Below the pieces are notes generated by a model, which saw only the letters and a program-made list of their open reading frames with translations, ran no database searches and was not told the DNA's origin. A program made the translations under genes and the position numbers. Shown here piece after piece: positions 37,434 to 46,948 of a stretch of 64,000 nt of DNA. This DNA is from Verrucomicrobiia bacterium. GTDB taxonomy: Bacteria > Verrucomicrobiota > Verrucomicrobiia > Verrucomicrobiales > DEV007. Position 1 is the stretch's first letter. Each line of letters starts with the position of its first letter. The stretch covers positions 243,904 through 307,903 of the forward strand of contig JAUIAH010000005.1 of NCBI GenBank assembly GCA_030425385.1, given 5' to 3'.

Positions 37434-39971
37434 ATGAAACGACGACTCCTTCTTCTCATCGCGCTCTATCCCCTCGTGACGTGGGGCCAAGAGGATACGC
37501 CTGCCTCGAGCGCCGAAACATTCCTCTTCAATCAAGCCGTCCATCAAACGGAGACCGCCGGGGATTTGGAGAAAGCGGCGGCATTATGGAAGCGATTGGT
37601 GGAGAATCACCATGAGAACACGAGTCAGAGGCTTTTGGAAACGGCTTTCCAACACTATCATCAAGTCCTCCAGGATCTCGGGCGTCACGACGAAGCCAAA
37701 GACATTCGTAGAGAGATCCTCAAGCGCTTCCCGCAAAGCGCCTACGCCAAGCAATTGCGCGAGGGAGCGGAATCGACCATGCCTTTGCCCGAACTCTTTG
37801 CCCAAGCAGACTTGTTAGGCATTTGGACTTCTTTGGCGTCTGAGGCTTGCCTGGAATTCTTGCCCGACAATCGCTTTCAAGAGTGGCCGTATCCATTCCT
37901 CGATGATCTGCCCACAGCGCTCGGCTCCTACGAGTTCCACAGTGATGCCCAGTTGGAGATCACGCTTCCAGGACGTGAGGCAAGGCGATACGAGTGGCAG
38001 ATTCTGGGCAATGAACTCCTCCTAGAGTCATCCGAAGGCAAGCAGCAACGGTTCCATCGCCAACGACGCCCCTTTCGCTTTCCAAAGAATCTTAGGAATT
38101 CTGGTCAACTCGTCGCCCTCTTGAATCTGAAAGCGCAGGAGGTGGAAGCCGCTTCCACCTTTGTTAGCGGAGGCGGCGATCCTAGAGAGTTCGCTAATCT
38201 GCTAGCCTCCACACGAGAATTGGATGTCGAAATGAAGCAACTCTCCGAGAACACTCCCGTAGCGTTGCTTGTACGCGCTGGGCTGACACTTGTTGATGTG
38301 GCGACGCAGGCCTACACAGGAGGAAATGTGGAGCTTGGAAACGCGGCGTTGAGTTGCTTTCACAACCTACATTGGGATGATTGGCAGGCAGCAAAGGAAT
38401 TGAAGCGACATGTTGCGCCCTATCGCTTCTCTCATTCAGGCGTTGTAGGCGTTTGGAAAGGAGCAGTTCATGGCGTCGAGATGACGATGACCTTCGAAGA
38501 GCCATACGAATCTTATCCTAGCAAAGGACGATTCAAGAGTTCTTCACGCGAGCTCATGGACGAACTCGGATCGACAGCACACTATCACCTTTCCGGTGCC
38601 ACGCTAAACTTGACCGGCTCCGGCCCACAGAGGGCTTCTGATGAAGGCCGCTTTCTCTTTGCGCGTCACGACAACCGTCTCGCGTTCTACGATGATTCTA
38701 CCGGCGAGTTGTGTGGCAAGTTTCAAAGTGAGGCATTCGCAGCGCGAAGGGCGGCATTGCAGAGCTACTTTGATAGCCGCTTTCGAATCCTCCTTGCCCT
38801 TGTTGAGGTGAGCGAGCACGAAGCCATTCAATCGTTGCTGCGTCACACAGTCTATCATTTCGCCACGACAACAGAGGGCACACCTGCGGGAGTGATCGCG
38901 CGCACCACACAGCGCCAACTATCACAATTGCGACAAGCTTATCTCGAAGGCGACTCTCGCCGTGGCACGGCCCTCGCGAGAGCCCTGACGGGATCTCTCC
39001 AAATCCTGATCGAACGGCGCATGACACCGACTCTGATGGAGATCGGGATCGTCCTTCCCGACGCCCCTCCGGTCCATACAAGACCAGCCAATGGCGTCTA
39101 TCACGGGACGACGATCCTGCGCCCCGTGGATTCCTATCTAGGAAGTGATCTCGTCCACCTCACCATGGCCTTTCGTTCTCGCATTGCTGAGGAGAAGCTG
39201 ATCCAGAAGGCCTTGGAGACCGTGTCCGATGAGGAAAGGGAAGCCTTCTTGGAGATCTTTGGAGACATCCCGCAAGAAGAGATCCTCTTTATGTTAGAGA
39301 ATCGATTATCGGTTCGTGCGAGGGAGAACGGCCCTCGACTTGAAATCTCAGCTTTTCGCCATCGCGATCCTGGACCTGCTGCCGCGCTCGGAAATCAGTT
39401 AGCCAAGCTCATCACCTCACTTCCTCCCAAGGAAGACCTAGGTTCATGGACGGTGGAGACTCTCGCAGATCCTGACCTGCCGGATCGACTCGTCTTGCAC
39501 AACACCTCGGCCAATGCCCCGTCCATCCTGGCTCCATTGCCGGGGGTGCGTGGCCGTCATGCTCGGAAGATTCACTCGCCATTTGTCTATCAGAATTATG
39601 TCGCATTCCGCACCATCACGAATGACCATCAGATTCGGGCTCGGACGGGATGCTTCTTGCTCGTGGAGATTGGCGACGAACGCCTCGCTCTGAAACGAAA
39701 CCCTGGACCTGCAGAGAATAACGAGATCTCCTTCACGGCCATCACGTGGAAAGACGGCACGATGGAGAAACGGACGCTCAAGGCCAAGCAGGTGATGGGG
39801 CCGGGTAGCACCTATTTCAAGCTGCAAGACTACCCACTCTACGCCGACGAATGGCTTTCCCCAATCGAACAGGATGGCCTCGTCATTTCGGCCGCGCGGA
39901 CGTCGTGGGTAGAAGCCGAGGACATTGACTTCGACCATCGAGACCTCCTTTGGTATCGTTTGCAACGTTGA
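37434..39971 (+). CDS. Large secreted protein of unknown function upstream of a histidine kinase, 845 aa
   Basis: It has a cleavable signal peptide (MKRRLLLLIALYPLVTWGQ). Residues 30-110 are TPR-like (AAALWKRLVENH, LGRHDEAKDIRREILKRFP). The remaining 700 residues are mixed, with repeated 'GVWKG..HG' (VGVWKGAVHGVEM) and similar 'GVYHGTTILR' segments that may be two copies of a beta-rich domain. No named domain was recognised. It overlaps or abuts the histidine kinase start, so it is probably co-translated with it and may act as the periplasmic partner or ligand-binding component. It is divergent from the sigma-factor operon. Confidence 0.82.
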   Translation: MKRRLLLLIALYPLVTWGQEDTPASSAETFLFNQAVHQTETAGDLEKAAALWKRLVENHHENTSQRLLETAFQHYHQVLQDLGRHDEAKDIRREILKRFPQSAYAKQLREGAESTMPLPELFAQADLLGIWTSLASEACLEFLPDNRFQEWPYPFLDDLPTALGSYEFHSDAQLEITLPGREARRYEWQILGNELLLESSEGKQQRFHRQRRPFRFPKNLRNSGQLVALLNLKAQEVEAASTFVSGGGDPREFANLLASTRELDVEMKQLSENTPVALLVRAGLTLVDVATQAYTGGNVELGNAALSCFHNLHWDDWQAAKELKRHVAPYRFSHSGVVGVWKGAVHGVEMTMTFEEPYESYPSKGRFKSSSRELMDELGSTAHYHLSGATLNLTGSGPQRASDEGRFLFARHDNRLAFYDDSTGELCGKFQSEAFAARRAALQSYFDSRFRILLALVEVSEHEAIQSLLRHTVYHFATTTEGTPAGVIARTTQRQLSQLRQAYLEGDSRRGTALARALTGSLQILIERRMTPTLMEIGIVLPDAPPVHTRPANGVYHGTTILRPVDSYLGSDLVHLTMAFRSRIAEEKLIQKALETVSDEEREAFLEIFGDIPQEEILFMLENRLSVRARENGPRLEISAFRHRDPGPAAALGNQLAKLITSLPPKEDLGSWTVETLADPDLPDRLVLHNTSANAPSILAPLPGVRGRHARKIHSPFVYQNYVAFRTITNDHQIRARTGCFLLVEIGDERLALKRNPGPAENNEISFTAITWKDGTMEKRTLKAKQVMGPGSTYFKLQDYPLYADEWLSPIEQDGLVISAARTSWVEAEDIDFDHRDLLWYRLQR

Positions 39972-41836
39972 CGCGAATCTCACAGGATCCCAAGCACCGC
40001 TTAGTGCATTTGCTAGCGCTTCTTGCGCTCACCGTCATGGTGCCGAGCGCGGCCCTTGCCTGGCTCTCTCGCAAGGCGCTCCAAAGGGATCGTGAAATGA
40101 TCGCCGTGCGGTTTCGTGCCATGTGTCAGGATCAGTTGATGCAAGGGCGGCGTCGATGGGAAAGCGCATGGGAAGCGACGGAAATGCGATGGACGCAAGC
40201 GGCATCTTATGAATCCCTGGCCCAAGAACCGCTCTTTGCGGCTATCATGTGGCTAGATCCGCCCTTTCCTACGGACGACGTTGGCTCCGAGTCGAAACCG
40301 ACGCGTCCTCTCCACGGAGACTGGCCGCAAGCTCGATGGTTGGAGTATCGAGAAGGCCGCTTTGAAGAAGCGCTCATTTGTTATGCGGGCATTGAGCACG
40401 TGGCGGCGGATACTGAGGAAGCTTGGAATGCGTGGAAGGGGAAGCTCCGTTGCCTGGTCAAAGATCATCGCATCGGAGAGGCCTTTCGCGAATGGGAACA
40501 GCGCAGGTCTACCAACCATCACCGCGCGCTCTGGGAAACGGCTCTCTATCTCCTTGAAGATGGTCACCTGCCCGAAGAGAGCGCCACGGCACTTGCTAGC
40601 CAGCTGAGAGATTGGTTAGGAGAGCCCACGAGATCCAATGTGCTCTTATCACTTTCACAGAGACTCTTCTTCATGGAGACGCTGTCAGCATTGGGAATCG
40701 ATTGTCCCACGCTGGCAAGCGAACGTCGTCTCGCAAGCTTGACTGCGGAAGAGCGCGCTCCACCTGAAAGCCCTCTTCTCTTTGTCCCTGCTGGGGACGC
40801 TCTATGGAAAGCACGCGCCTTCGACGGACGAAGCCAAGTCTTTCTCGATGAAGCCGATCTCGCGCAGATCATCCGTGGAGGAGGTGAGGGCAATGCGTTC
40901 CTGACAGTGCATCCGCCTTCTGAAACCGAGAGCGCTTCAGAATTGCGACAGGAACTTTCAGGGCCTCTGCGAGGCTGGACCCTGGCAGTGGATGGGAGCC
41001 AGACGAACGAACTCCTGTCCGCCACGGCGGGATTGAGGAAACCCCTGACCGTATGGGTGAGCGGTTTGTCAGTTGCCGGCATGGCATTGGTGGCGACAGT
41101 GCTCTGCCGCGCCATCCTTCGCGAGGCCAAGCTCAATCGCTTGAAGAACGATTTCCTCGCCGCCGTCACGCACGAACTCAAGACGCCGGTCACCGCGATT
41201 GGTGTGTTAGTAGATCACTTGGATCATAAACGTTCTGAAGACCGCTCTTCCCAAGAGATCACCGAGTATCTTGGTTTGATCGGCAAGGAGAATGATCGCT
41301 TGGGGCGATTGATCGACCATTTCCTATCATTCTCACGGATGGAACGGAACAAACGGCATTTCGACAACGCCCCTGTCGCCTTGTCAGAGATCTTAGACGA
41401 AGCCGTGAAGGTGGTGAAAGCGCGCTATCCCGAAGAGGCGTCCCGGATCGTGCACGCGTTTCCTCGAGAAGCGCTCCTCCTTGAAGGGGATCGCGCAGCG
41501 CTTACCACGGTAGTCGTCAATCTGTTGGACAACGCGATCAAATACTCAGAGGAGACCATTCAACTCGCGTATGGCAGTGAAGGAAGCGTCGCGACCATCG
41601 CCGTTTCCGATTCTGGGATTGGGATGAATGCCGAAGAAATCAGTCAGGCCTTCGAAAAGTTCTACCGAGCCGACCAGAGCCTCACCAACGCTCGCAAAGG
41701 CGTCGGTCTGGGCTTGAGCATAGTTGACTTCATTGTGAGAGCGCACGGGGGAAGCGTCTCCATTGAGAGTCACCCCGGGCAGGGAAGCACTTTCACCGTT
41801 ACCCTTCCACTACTCCAAGATGCCTCCGGTTGCTAA
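39968..41836 (+). CDS. Sensor histidine kinase, about 622 aa
   Basis: A membrane helix near the N-terminus (LVHLLALLALTVMVPSAAL), a periplasmic region of about 330 residues and a second helix (SGLSVAGMALVATVLCRAIL) precede HisKA and HATPase_c domains. The phosphorylated His is in FLAAVTHELKTPVTAIG; the N box is VVNLLDNAIKYS, then DSGIGM and KGVGLGLSIVDFIVRAHGG. The start is uncertain: a TTG at 39968 overlaps the upstream stop (TTGA), and another TTG at 39950 adds six residues. The sensing domain has no recognised family. It is paired with the response regulator, whose start lies inside its 3' end. Confidence 0.92.
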   Translation: MTRISQDPKHRLVHLLALLALTVMVPSAALAWLSRKALQRDREMIAVRFRAMCQDQLMQGRRRWESAWEATEMRWTQAASYESLAQEPLFAAIMWLDPPFPTDDVGSESKPTRPLHGDWPQARWLEYREGRFEEALICYAGIEHVAADTEEAWNAWKGKLRCLVKDHRIGEAFREWEQRRSTNHHRALWETALYLLEDGHLPEESATALASQLRDWLGEPTRSNVLLSLSQRLFFMETLSALGIDCPTLASERRLASLTAEERAPPESPLLFVPAGDALWKARAFDGRSQVFLDEADLAQIIRGGGEGNAFLTVHPPSETESASELRQELSGPLRGWTLAVDGSQTNELLSATAGLRKPLTVWVSGLSVAGMALVATVLCRAILREAKLNRLKNDFLAAVTHELKTPVTAIGVLVDHLDHKRSEDRSSQEITEYLGLIGKENDRLGRLIDHFLSFSRMERNKRHFDNAPVALSEILDEAVKVVKARYPEEASRIVHAFPREALLLEGDRAALTTVVVNLLDNAIKYSEETIQLAYGSEGSVATIAVSDSGIGMNAEEISQAFEKFYRADQSLTNARKGVGLGLSIVDFIVRAHGGSVSIESHPGQGSTFTVTLPLLQDASGC

Positions 41837-42518
41837 CAGACACGCTATTCTCATTGTCGAAGATGATCCCGCCATCTTGCGCGGATTGAAAGACAGCTTT
41901 GAGTACGAGGGATACCGCACACGATGCGCCGTGGACGGCAATCTGGCGCTCGAACTCGCGGAGCAAGTGAAACCCGCCGTGATTCTCCTAGACATCATGC
42001 TTCCCGGACGTAACGGCTTTGATATCTGTCAGACGCTTCGACAACGGGGAAACGAAGTCCCGATCATCATGCTCACGGCCAAGAATCGGGAAGAAGATGT
42101 GGTCTTGGGTCTCAATCTCGGTGCCGACGACTATGTGACCAAGCCCTTCCGGATCCGCGAACTTCATGCCCGTGTCCGGCGTCTCCTAGACAAACGAGAG
42201 GATTTCGCCTTGAATCCCTGTCACTTTGGCGACGTCATCGTGGATCCCTTGCAGCGTCAGGTGACGCGAAGGGGTGTTTCCGTGAAGCTCCAGCCTAAGG
42301 AATTCGACCTCTTAATCTATCTGATTCGTCAAGCCAATCGTGTCGTGACCCGCGATCAGATTCTCGATCACGTGTGGGGCACGGATCACTTCGTGACTGA
42401 TCGCAGCGTCGACCGGTGCATCACCAGTCTGCGCAAGAAGCTGGAGTCTGATCCTCGACGGCCCCGATGGATCAAGACAATCCACCGTGTCGGCTACACG
42501 TTTGCCGGAGAGCTCTAA
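41820..42518 (+). CDS. OmpR/PhoB-family response regulator, 232 aa
   Basis: The start at 41820 overlaps the kinase gene by 17 bases. The receiver domain has the acidic pair EDDP, the phospho-acceptor Asp at about 57 in VILLDIMLPGRNG, the conserved Thr in IIMLTAKN and the Lys in DYVTKPF. A winged-helix DNA-binding domain follows (LQPKEFDLLIYLIRQANRVVTRDQIL and RSVDRCITSLRKKLE, ending VGYTF), here split into short motifs LQPKEFDLL and CITSLRKKLE. It is the output partner of the kinase encoded just before. Its 3' end overlaps the convergent gene on the other strand by four bases. Confidence 0.95.
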   Translation: MPPVANRHAILIVEDDPAILRGLKDSFEYEGYRTRCAVDGNLALELAEQVKPAVILLDIMLPGRNGFDICQTLRQRGNEVPIIMLTAKNREEDVVLGLNLGADDYVTKPFRIRELHARVRRLLDKREDFALNPCHFGDVIVDPLQRQVTRRGVSVKLQPKEFDLLIYLIRQANRVVTRDQILDHVWGTDHFVTDRSVDRCITSLRKKLESDPRRPRWIKTIHRVGYTFAGEL

Positions 42519-43612
42519 CGCTCGTCAACATGCGCTCGATTCCGAAACCACTCCCAAGCCCTTTCTTCGCCCAGAAGCATCACCCTATAAACCAACTCGC
42601 TGGAGGGTACCGAGTCGGCCCCAGAATGCATTGACTCCATGAGGGTAGACACTTCAGGCAACTGCTTTGCCTTCACCTCTGCTCGCCTTTCATCGAGGGT
42701 CGATCGGTAGTCACTCACACTCATTCCAAGAAACCGGTAATCTTCCGCCGGATCGAGTTTGTCCACCACGCGCCTCTCAATCCAGTTTCCGACTAATCGC
42801 TCGATGATGAGGGACTGGGTATCACTGAGCCGTTGTCCGAATGCGAGGGTGATGGCGTTCGTTGCATTGGCACCAGGGATTTCTCCTTGATCGCGGAGCA
42901 CTTCTGCCTGCTCGACCATCGTTTGCGCCAGCTTTCTGAGCTTGCCCGGGTGAGGCGATCCAAGCCGGGACGCCGCGATCCAAGCCGCTTCGGCTGGATC
43001 GACACCCACGGATTCGTAGAACGAGATGCAGCCTAACAACTCTTCGGTTTGGTGAGTGCTATAGTCGGAACATTCCGCGCCGGTAGCGAGAGCTGCCAGT
43101 GCCGCTTCGGGCTTCGCATCCGCTATGACGGTCGCCATGAGATAGTGGGCCATGGCATTGTCAGGCTCTGCCGCGACCAGCCGTTGCGCCCATACGAGCG
43201 CCTCTTCCTGCGGAACCACGTCATGCATCAATACAACCATCGCGACTCGTGGGTCGTCGGGGAACATCTCCATGGCCTCACGCAAATGCGCGTCCTTCCA
43301 ACCCAAGCGATAGGCGAGGACCAAGTTCTCTGCCGTGCGCCCCCGCTGGCCGAGAAAAGTCTCAATCTGTTTAGGGCTCGGCGTTTCCGTCAGCAATCTC
43401 CGAACGTCGGGTGTCAAGCGGCGCCTGCTTTCCGCACTTTGTGAGGGACGTGTGAGTGTCAGGGAAGGCGATGCGGCGGCAGAGGAAAGCGGTTCATCCG
43501 CACCATCTCTCACCGAGCTGATCCCATAAATCGCGGCTCCTAGGAGGAATCCTCCGGTAAGGCTGAAGAAGAGGTGTCGCCGCCGATACGTTCTCCTACG
43601 TCCACTACTCAT
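42515..43612 (-). CDS. Membrane-anchored TPR-like protein, 365 aa (paralogue of the gene at 33172)
   Basis: A basic start (SSGRRRTYRRRH) and one membrane helix (LFFSLTGGFLLGAAIYGIS) are followed by a helical domain homologous to paralogue C of the sigma operon: FLGQRGRTAENLVLAYRLG, EAMEMFPDDPRVAM, AAEPDNAMAHYLMATV and a C-terminal Y.FL...Y...L, VMLLGEERAWEWF. It overlaps the end of the upstream diheme protein gene by 8 bases, so they are probably one transcript. It is the only member of the family outside the sigma operon that is intact in this window. Function unknown. Confidence 0.8.
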   Translation of the reverse strand: MSSGRRRTYRRRHLFFSLTGGFLLGAAIYGISSVRDGADEPLSSAAASPSLTLTRPSQSAESRRRLTPDVRRLLTETPSPKQIETFLGQRGRTAENLVLAYRLGWKDAHLREAMEMFPDDPRVAMVVLMHDVVPQEEALVWAQRLVAAEPDNAMAHYLMATVIADAKPEAALAALATGAECSDYSTHQTEELLGCISFYESVGVDPAEAAWIAASRLGSPHPGKLRKLAQTMVEQAEVLRDQGEIPGANATNAITLAFGQRLSDTQSLIIERLVGNWIERRVVDKLDPAEDYRFLGMSVSDYRSTLDERRAEVKAKQLPEVSTLMESMHSGADSVPSSELVYRVMLLGEERAWEWFRNRAHVDER

Positions 43613-46600
43613 CTTTCGTTTCGCGCACGCGATAGTAGCGCGTCTCTCTGTCAGGTAACAGGTGATGCAGGCGATCCTCGCGAACGCCTCCTGTGAGGGG
43701 CTCTTCGTTCACTGCCTTCCATGCGGAGAGATCCGTGGAGCTCTCAAGGTGATAGTGATAGCCTGGGCGTCCATTCCAAGAGATCCGGTGCGGCTGGGAG
43801 GATGCGCGGGTGGCGCTGAGTCCGACGCGCATGTGGTCGGTCCCGCCTGTCCACCCTTCGACCGGGTTTGTGCCTTCGTCCATCTCCACAAGGTTTGCCG
43901 TTCCGTCGTTGTCGAAGTCGTTGAGTGCATCGAGGACCCCGTCTGGCACGAGGGAATACGCGTTCCCGGTCGCGTCGGCGCGTTTGGGGTCAAAGGGGTT
44001 CTGGTGCCCCTCACGCTGGGGATCAAGATCCCGAATTTCGTCGCGATTGAAGAGACCGTCGCCGTCGTGATCGATGCTTAAGCGGAAGGCGTCGCGTCCT
44101 TGCGGAACGACGGTGAAGGTGAGGCCGTCCACGCGTTTGAGGAGGTCTTTCAGTTTGTAACTGACATTCATCTGATCCGAATCAAAGTAAGTGGTATCGG
44201 TGAGGCTATTGCCCTCAGGGGGGAGCAGCTTGATCGTGCGTCCGGGAGGCGAACCGTGGGTTTGAACGAAATCAGTTTCTCGCATGATCCAATGCCGCGC
44301 TTCGCCATCGATCCGTCCGTGGGCAATGATTGAGATGGTGCCTTCGTCCTCCGCGAAGCGCATGACGCTTGTCATCCGGTCCATCATCGCATTGGACCCA
44401 GCAGGGAATTCGTCGGACCGGTAGGTTTCTTGTTTCCCTGTCAGGGTGTGCGTTTCCACGCTGGGCGTTTGGCTAGACCAACTGCTACGTTCACTGTTAG
44501 AGGAATCATTGCCAGAGAAGGACAGGAGAAAGGCGGTGAGATCGGCGACTTCCTCGACCGATTGCACATCGAACATCGGTTGCGTGAGAAACTGCGGCAA
44601 GGTATCGACGCTCCCATCATGGAAGTAGCCGAAGCCGTGGAGACTCTCCTGGCGCGAAAGGCTGAGACCCTGCTTATCATAGAGATTGCGCAGCTGCGCG
44701 ACCTTGAATGGGCCCTGACCAGCGCCCGTGAGCCCCGTGATGGCATGCGCCATTTCACCGCCATCCATGGGTTGCCCCCCACCAATGCCGCTCGTTTGTA
44801 TATGGCACCCGAAACAGGTGAGATTGTTCATCTTGGGATGTGGACGCTGTTGAAAGAGCGTCAGCCCACGCTTAGCGTCCCCGTTAGGCAAGGGCTCACC
44901 GGCCTCACCGAAACGCCCCGCCGTGACCATGTCGGGAAGCGGCAACGCACTCGGCAGGGAGTTGTCTTCGTTTCGAAAGGGATTGGGTGGGAAATGGAGG
45001 GTGCGGAGGTACTCTTTGAATTCAACCATTTCATCGTCCGACAAGACTTCTTCGCGGCCTAACAAATCCGTATAGGTTGGGTTAAACTCTTCGAAGGTCG
45101 CCGTGTCGCCACGCCAGTGGAAGGGTCCTTTGCCGATGATGTCTTGAAAGGTCTGAGTGATCATGGGCCCTTTCATCGGATGCTGTGTGCGCGGCGTCTC
45201 TCCGCCAATGGGCATGGAACGCTTCGTGACTTCTAACTTCTTGCCATCGGGCACGCCAAGGTCCCAGGCCAAGCGATCCATTCTCCCATCCACATGGCAC
45301 GAGCCACACGACACATGCCCCAGCCCCGAGCTGTGATGGGTATCGAACAAATGGCGTCTCCCGCGTTTCACCACTTCAGGGGTGGAATCTGGGAATCGCG
45401 TCCGTGAACGCTCTCTCATGGTGAGCGTGTCCACAACACTGACAGATGCCCCAAAGCGATTCAAGACGAAGAGCCGGTTGCCTTCGGGGCTCAACGCCAT
45501 GCCCGTGGGCCCTTCACCCAGACGGACGGGCGAGGATTCCTCCAAGCGCTTCCCCTGAGCATCGATCACGATGAGATTGTTCGATCCTTTCCCCGTGATG
45601 TAGCCGCGGGTGCCGTCCACAGACCACAGAATCGCTCGTGGATCGCCCAACGACAGCTCACGCATGGCCTGCGGCACCCTAGGTGATTGATAGTCCAAAT
45701 GGGGATTCAGATCGTGCGTGGTGTCCAGAAGACCAATCTTCACTCTTAGAAAGACACCATTGAGCACGGGCTGATAGCGGATGTGGTTCAACGCATCCGT
45801 CCCCACGAGCGTCGGGATCCCACTCAGAGGGTGCACGGCCAAGCCCATGCAAAGATTCATCGTGCCTCCGCGATAGCGGATCGATTCGTCGCTCGTGGAA
45901 ATGGTGGCCACTTCGTGATCGAGCAGTTTCCATCCAGGCACCCGCCCTGACATGGCGGCCCTCTCGCCACTCACGAAGGTCGTCCAATCGGCCCCATTCT
46001 CGTCCATCCAGACACCATCCTCACGCTGTTTCACGATGAATCCAGTCTCGGGAGCCGTGCTCCGATTGATCGCTTCCCGGACGGGATAGGTGGCTTTGTA
46101 AGACGAGGGCGCAGGATTCTCCCCTCCGTAGGGGGATTCTTCATGGCTGACCATGTCTGGGGGAAAGGCTAACATGTCCTTATTGCGAATGCCGCCAGCA
46201 AGGATGGTGGTGCCGTTGCCCGTCTCAAAGAAGGCCACATGCACGTCTTGTCCATCCGGGCTCACCGCGAGCGCACGCGGTTCCTCACCCTTCAGGGGGA
46301 GCACCCGCGGCTCTGGGTCCAATGGATCCAAAGAGAAGATCTCCAAGCGATTCTCCTGAGAAACGGAGACATAGGCTTTCTCCGGCGCGCCAGCGAAGAC
46401 CACGTCACAGGGCTCATCGCCCGTTTCCAGGGTTTGCGTCACGGTGCCCGATGGCACATCGATGACACTCACATTGTCCGAGAGATGTGCCACGGCCCAG
46501 GCTTCCGTCGCGGAGCGGAACCGTACACTGACTGGATCGAGTCCCACCGGCACGGTGAAAGCCATCGCCGGCTCCGGCTCGGTGATATCAAAGAAATGAA

Positions 46601-46802
46601 TCGCCGCGTTGGCCGTATTACACACCGCGAGCAAGCGCCCATCAGGACTGAGATCCATTGGATGAATATGGGCCGACTCAAAGTTGGTGAAGTCCGTGAA
46701 GGGGCGACGGGACTCGATATTCTTCAGTTCTTCGGCTTGAAGGCCGACCACCAGAAAGGCCACTGAACCCAGAAGGCAGGCGGCGAGGGAGCAACAATTC
46801 AT
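43605..46802 (-). CDS. Secreted beta-propeller / diheme cytochrome (MauG/CCP-like) protein, 1065 aa
   Basis: A signal peptide (MNCCSLAACLLGSVAFLVVGLQAEE region) is followed by a YVTN-type beta-propeller (LSPDGRLLAVCNT, AVSPDGQDVHVAF, ALSPEGNRLFVLNRFG). Two heme c sites come next: CGSCH at about residue 500 and CFGCH at about 665, in a cytochrome c peroxidase-like setting. A calcium-binding repeat stretch (DHDGDGLFNRDEI, DFDNDGTANLVEMDEGTNP) and the terminal W...YYRVRE module end the protein. It is likely an extracytoplasmic redox protein with a surface attachment or sorting tail; the substrate is unknown. It is divergent from the second cassette A-like gene, with 146 bases between. Confidence 0.88.
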   Translation of the reverse strand: MNCCSLAACLLGSVAFLVVGLQAEELKNIESRRPFTDFTNFESAHIHPMDLSPDGRLLAVCNTANAAIHFFDITEPEPAMAFTVPVGLDPVSVRFRSATEAWAVAHLSDNVSVIDVPSGTVTQTLETGDEPCDVVFAGAPEKAYVSVSQENRLEIFSLDPLDPEPRVLPLKGEEPRALAVSPDGQDVHVAFFETGNGTTILAGGIRNKDMLAFPPDMVSHEESPYGGENPAPSSYKATYPVREAINRSTAPETGFIVKQREDGVWMDENGADWTTFVSGERAAMSGRVPGWKLLDHEVATISTSDESIRYRGGTMNLCMGLAVHPLSGIPTLVGTDALNHIRYQPVLNGVFLRVKIGLLDTTHDLNPHLDYQSPRVPQAMRELSLGDPRAILWSVDGTRGYITGKGSNNLIVIDAQGKRLEESSPVRLGEGPTGMALSPEGNRLFVLNRFGASVSVVDTLTMRERSRTRFPDSTPEVVKRGRRHLFDTHHSSGLGHVSCGSCHVDGRMDRLAWDLGVPDGKKLEVTKRSMPIGGETPRTQHPMKGPMITQTFQDIIGKGPFHWRGDTATFEEFNPTYTDLLGREEVLSDDEMVEFKEYLRTLHFPPNPFRNEDNSLPSALPLPDMVTAGRFGEAGEPLPNGDAKRGLTLFQQRPHPKMNNLTCFGCHIQTSGIGGGQPMDGGEMAHAITGLTGAGQGPFKVAQLRNLYDKQGLSLSRQESLHGFGYFHDGSVDTLPQFLTQPMFDVQSVEEVADLTAFLLSFSGNDSSNSERSSWSSQTPSVETHTLTGKQETYRSDEFPAGSNAMMDRMTSVMRFAEDEGTISIIAHGRIDGEARHWIMRETDFVQTHGSPPGRTIKLLPPEGNSLTDTTYFDSDQMNVSYKLKDLLKRVDGLTFTVVPQGRDAFRLSIDHDGDGLFNRDEIRDLDPQREGHQNPFDPKRADATGNAYSLVPDGVLDALNDFDNDGTANLVEMDEGTNPVEGWTGGTDHMRVGLSATRASSQPHRISWNGRPGYHYHLESSTDLSAWKAVNEEPLTGGVREDRLHHLLPDRETRYYRVRETKDE

Positions 46803-46948
46803 CTCGAGACAGGGTATAAAAGCGCATAATTTAGCGATTCCGTGCTCCTTTGCAAGACTCGACTTCTCGATTCGCCTTCGCGATGTATTAAAAAACCAAC
46901 CTTTCTTTCTTGGCTGCGGCTCCGTGAATTGCTAGTCTCCCTGCTACG
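46803..46948. promoter_or_regulatory. Divergent promoter region of diheme protein and cassette A-like gene
   Basis: This 146-base space is AT-rich compared with its neighbours (for example TATAAAAGCGCATAATTTAG at the left and ATGTATTAAAAAACC in the middle) and must hold both promoters. No palindrome like that upstream of the first cassette A gene was seen. Confidence 0.4.
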
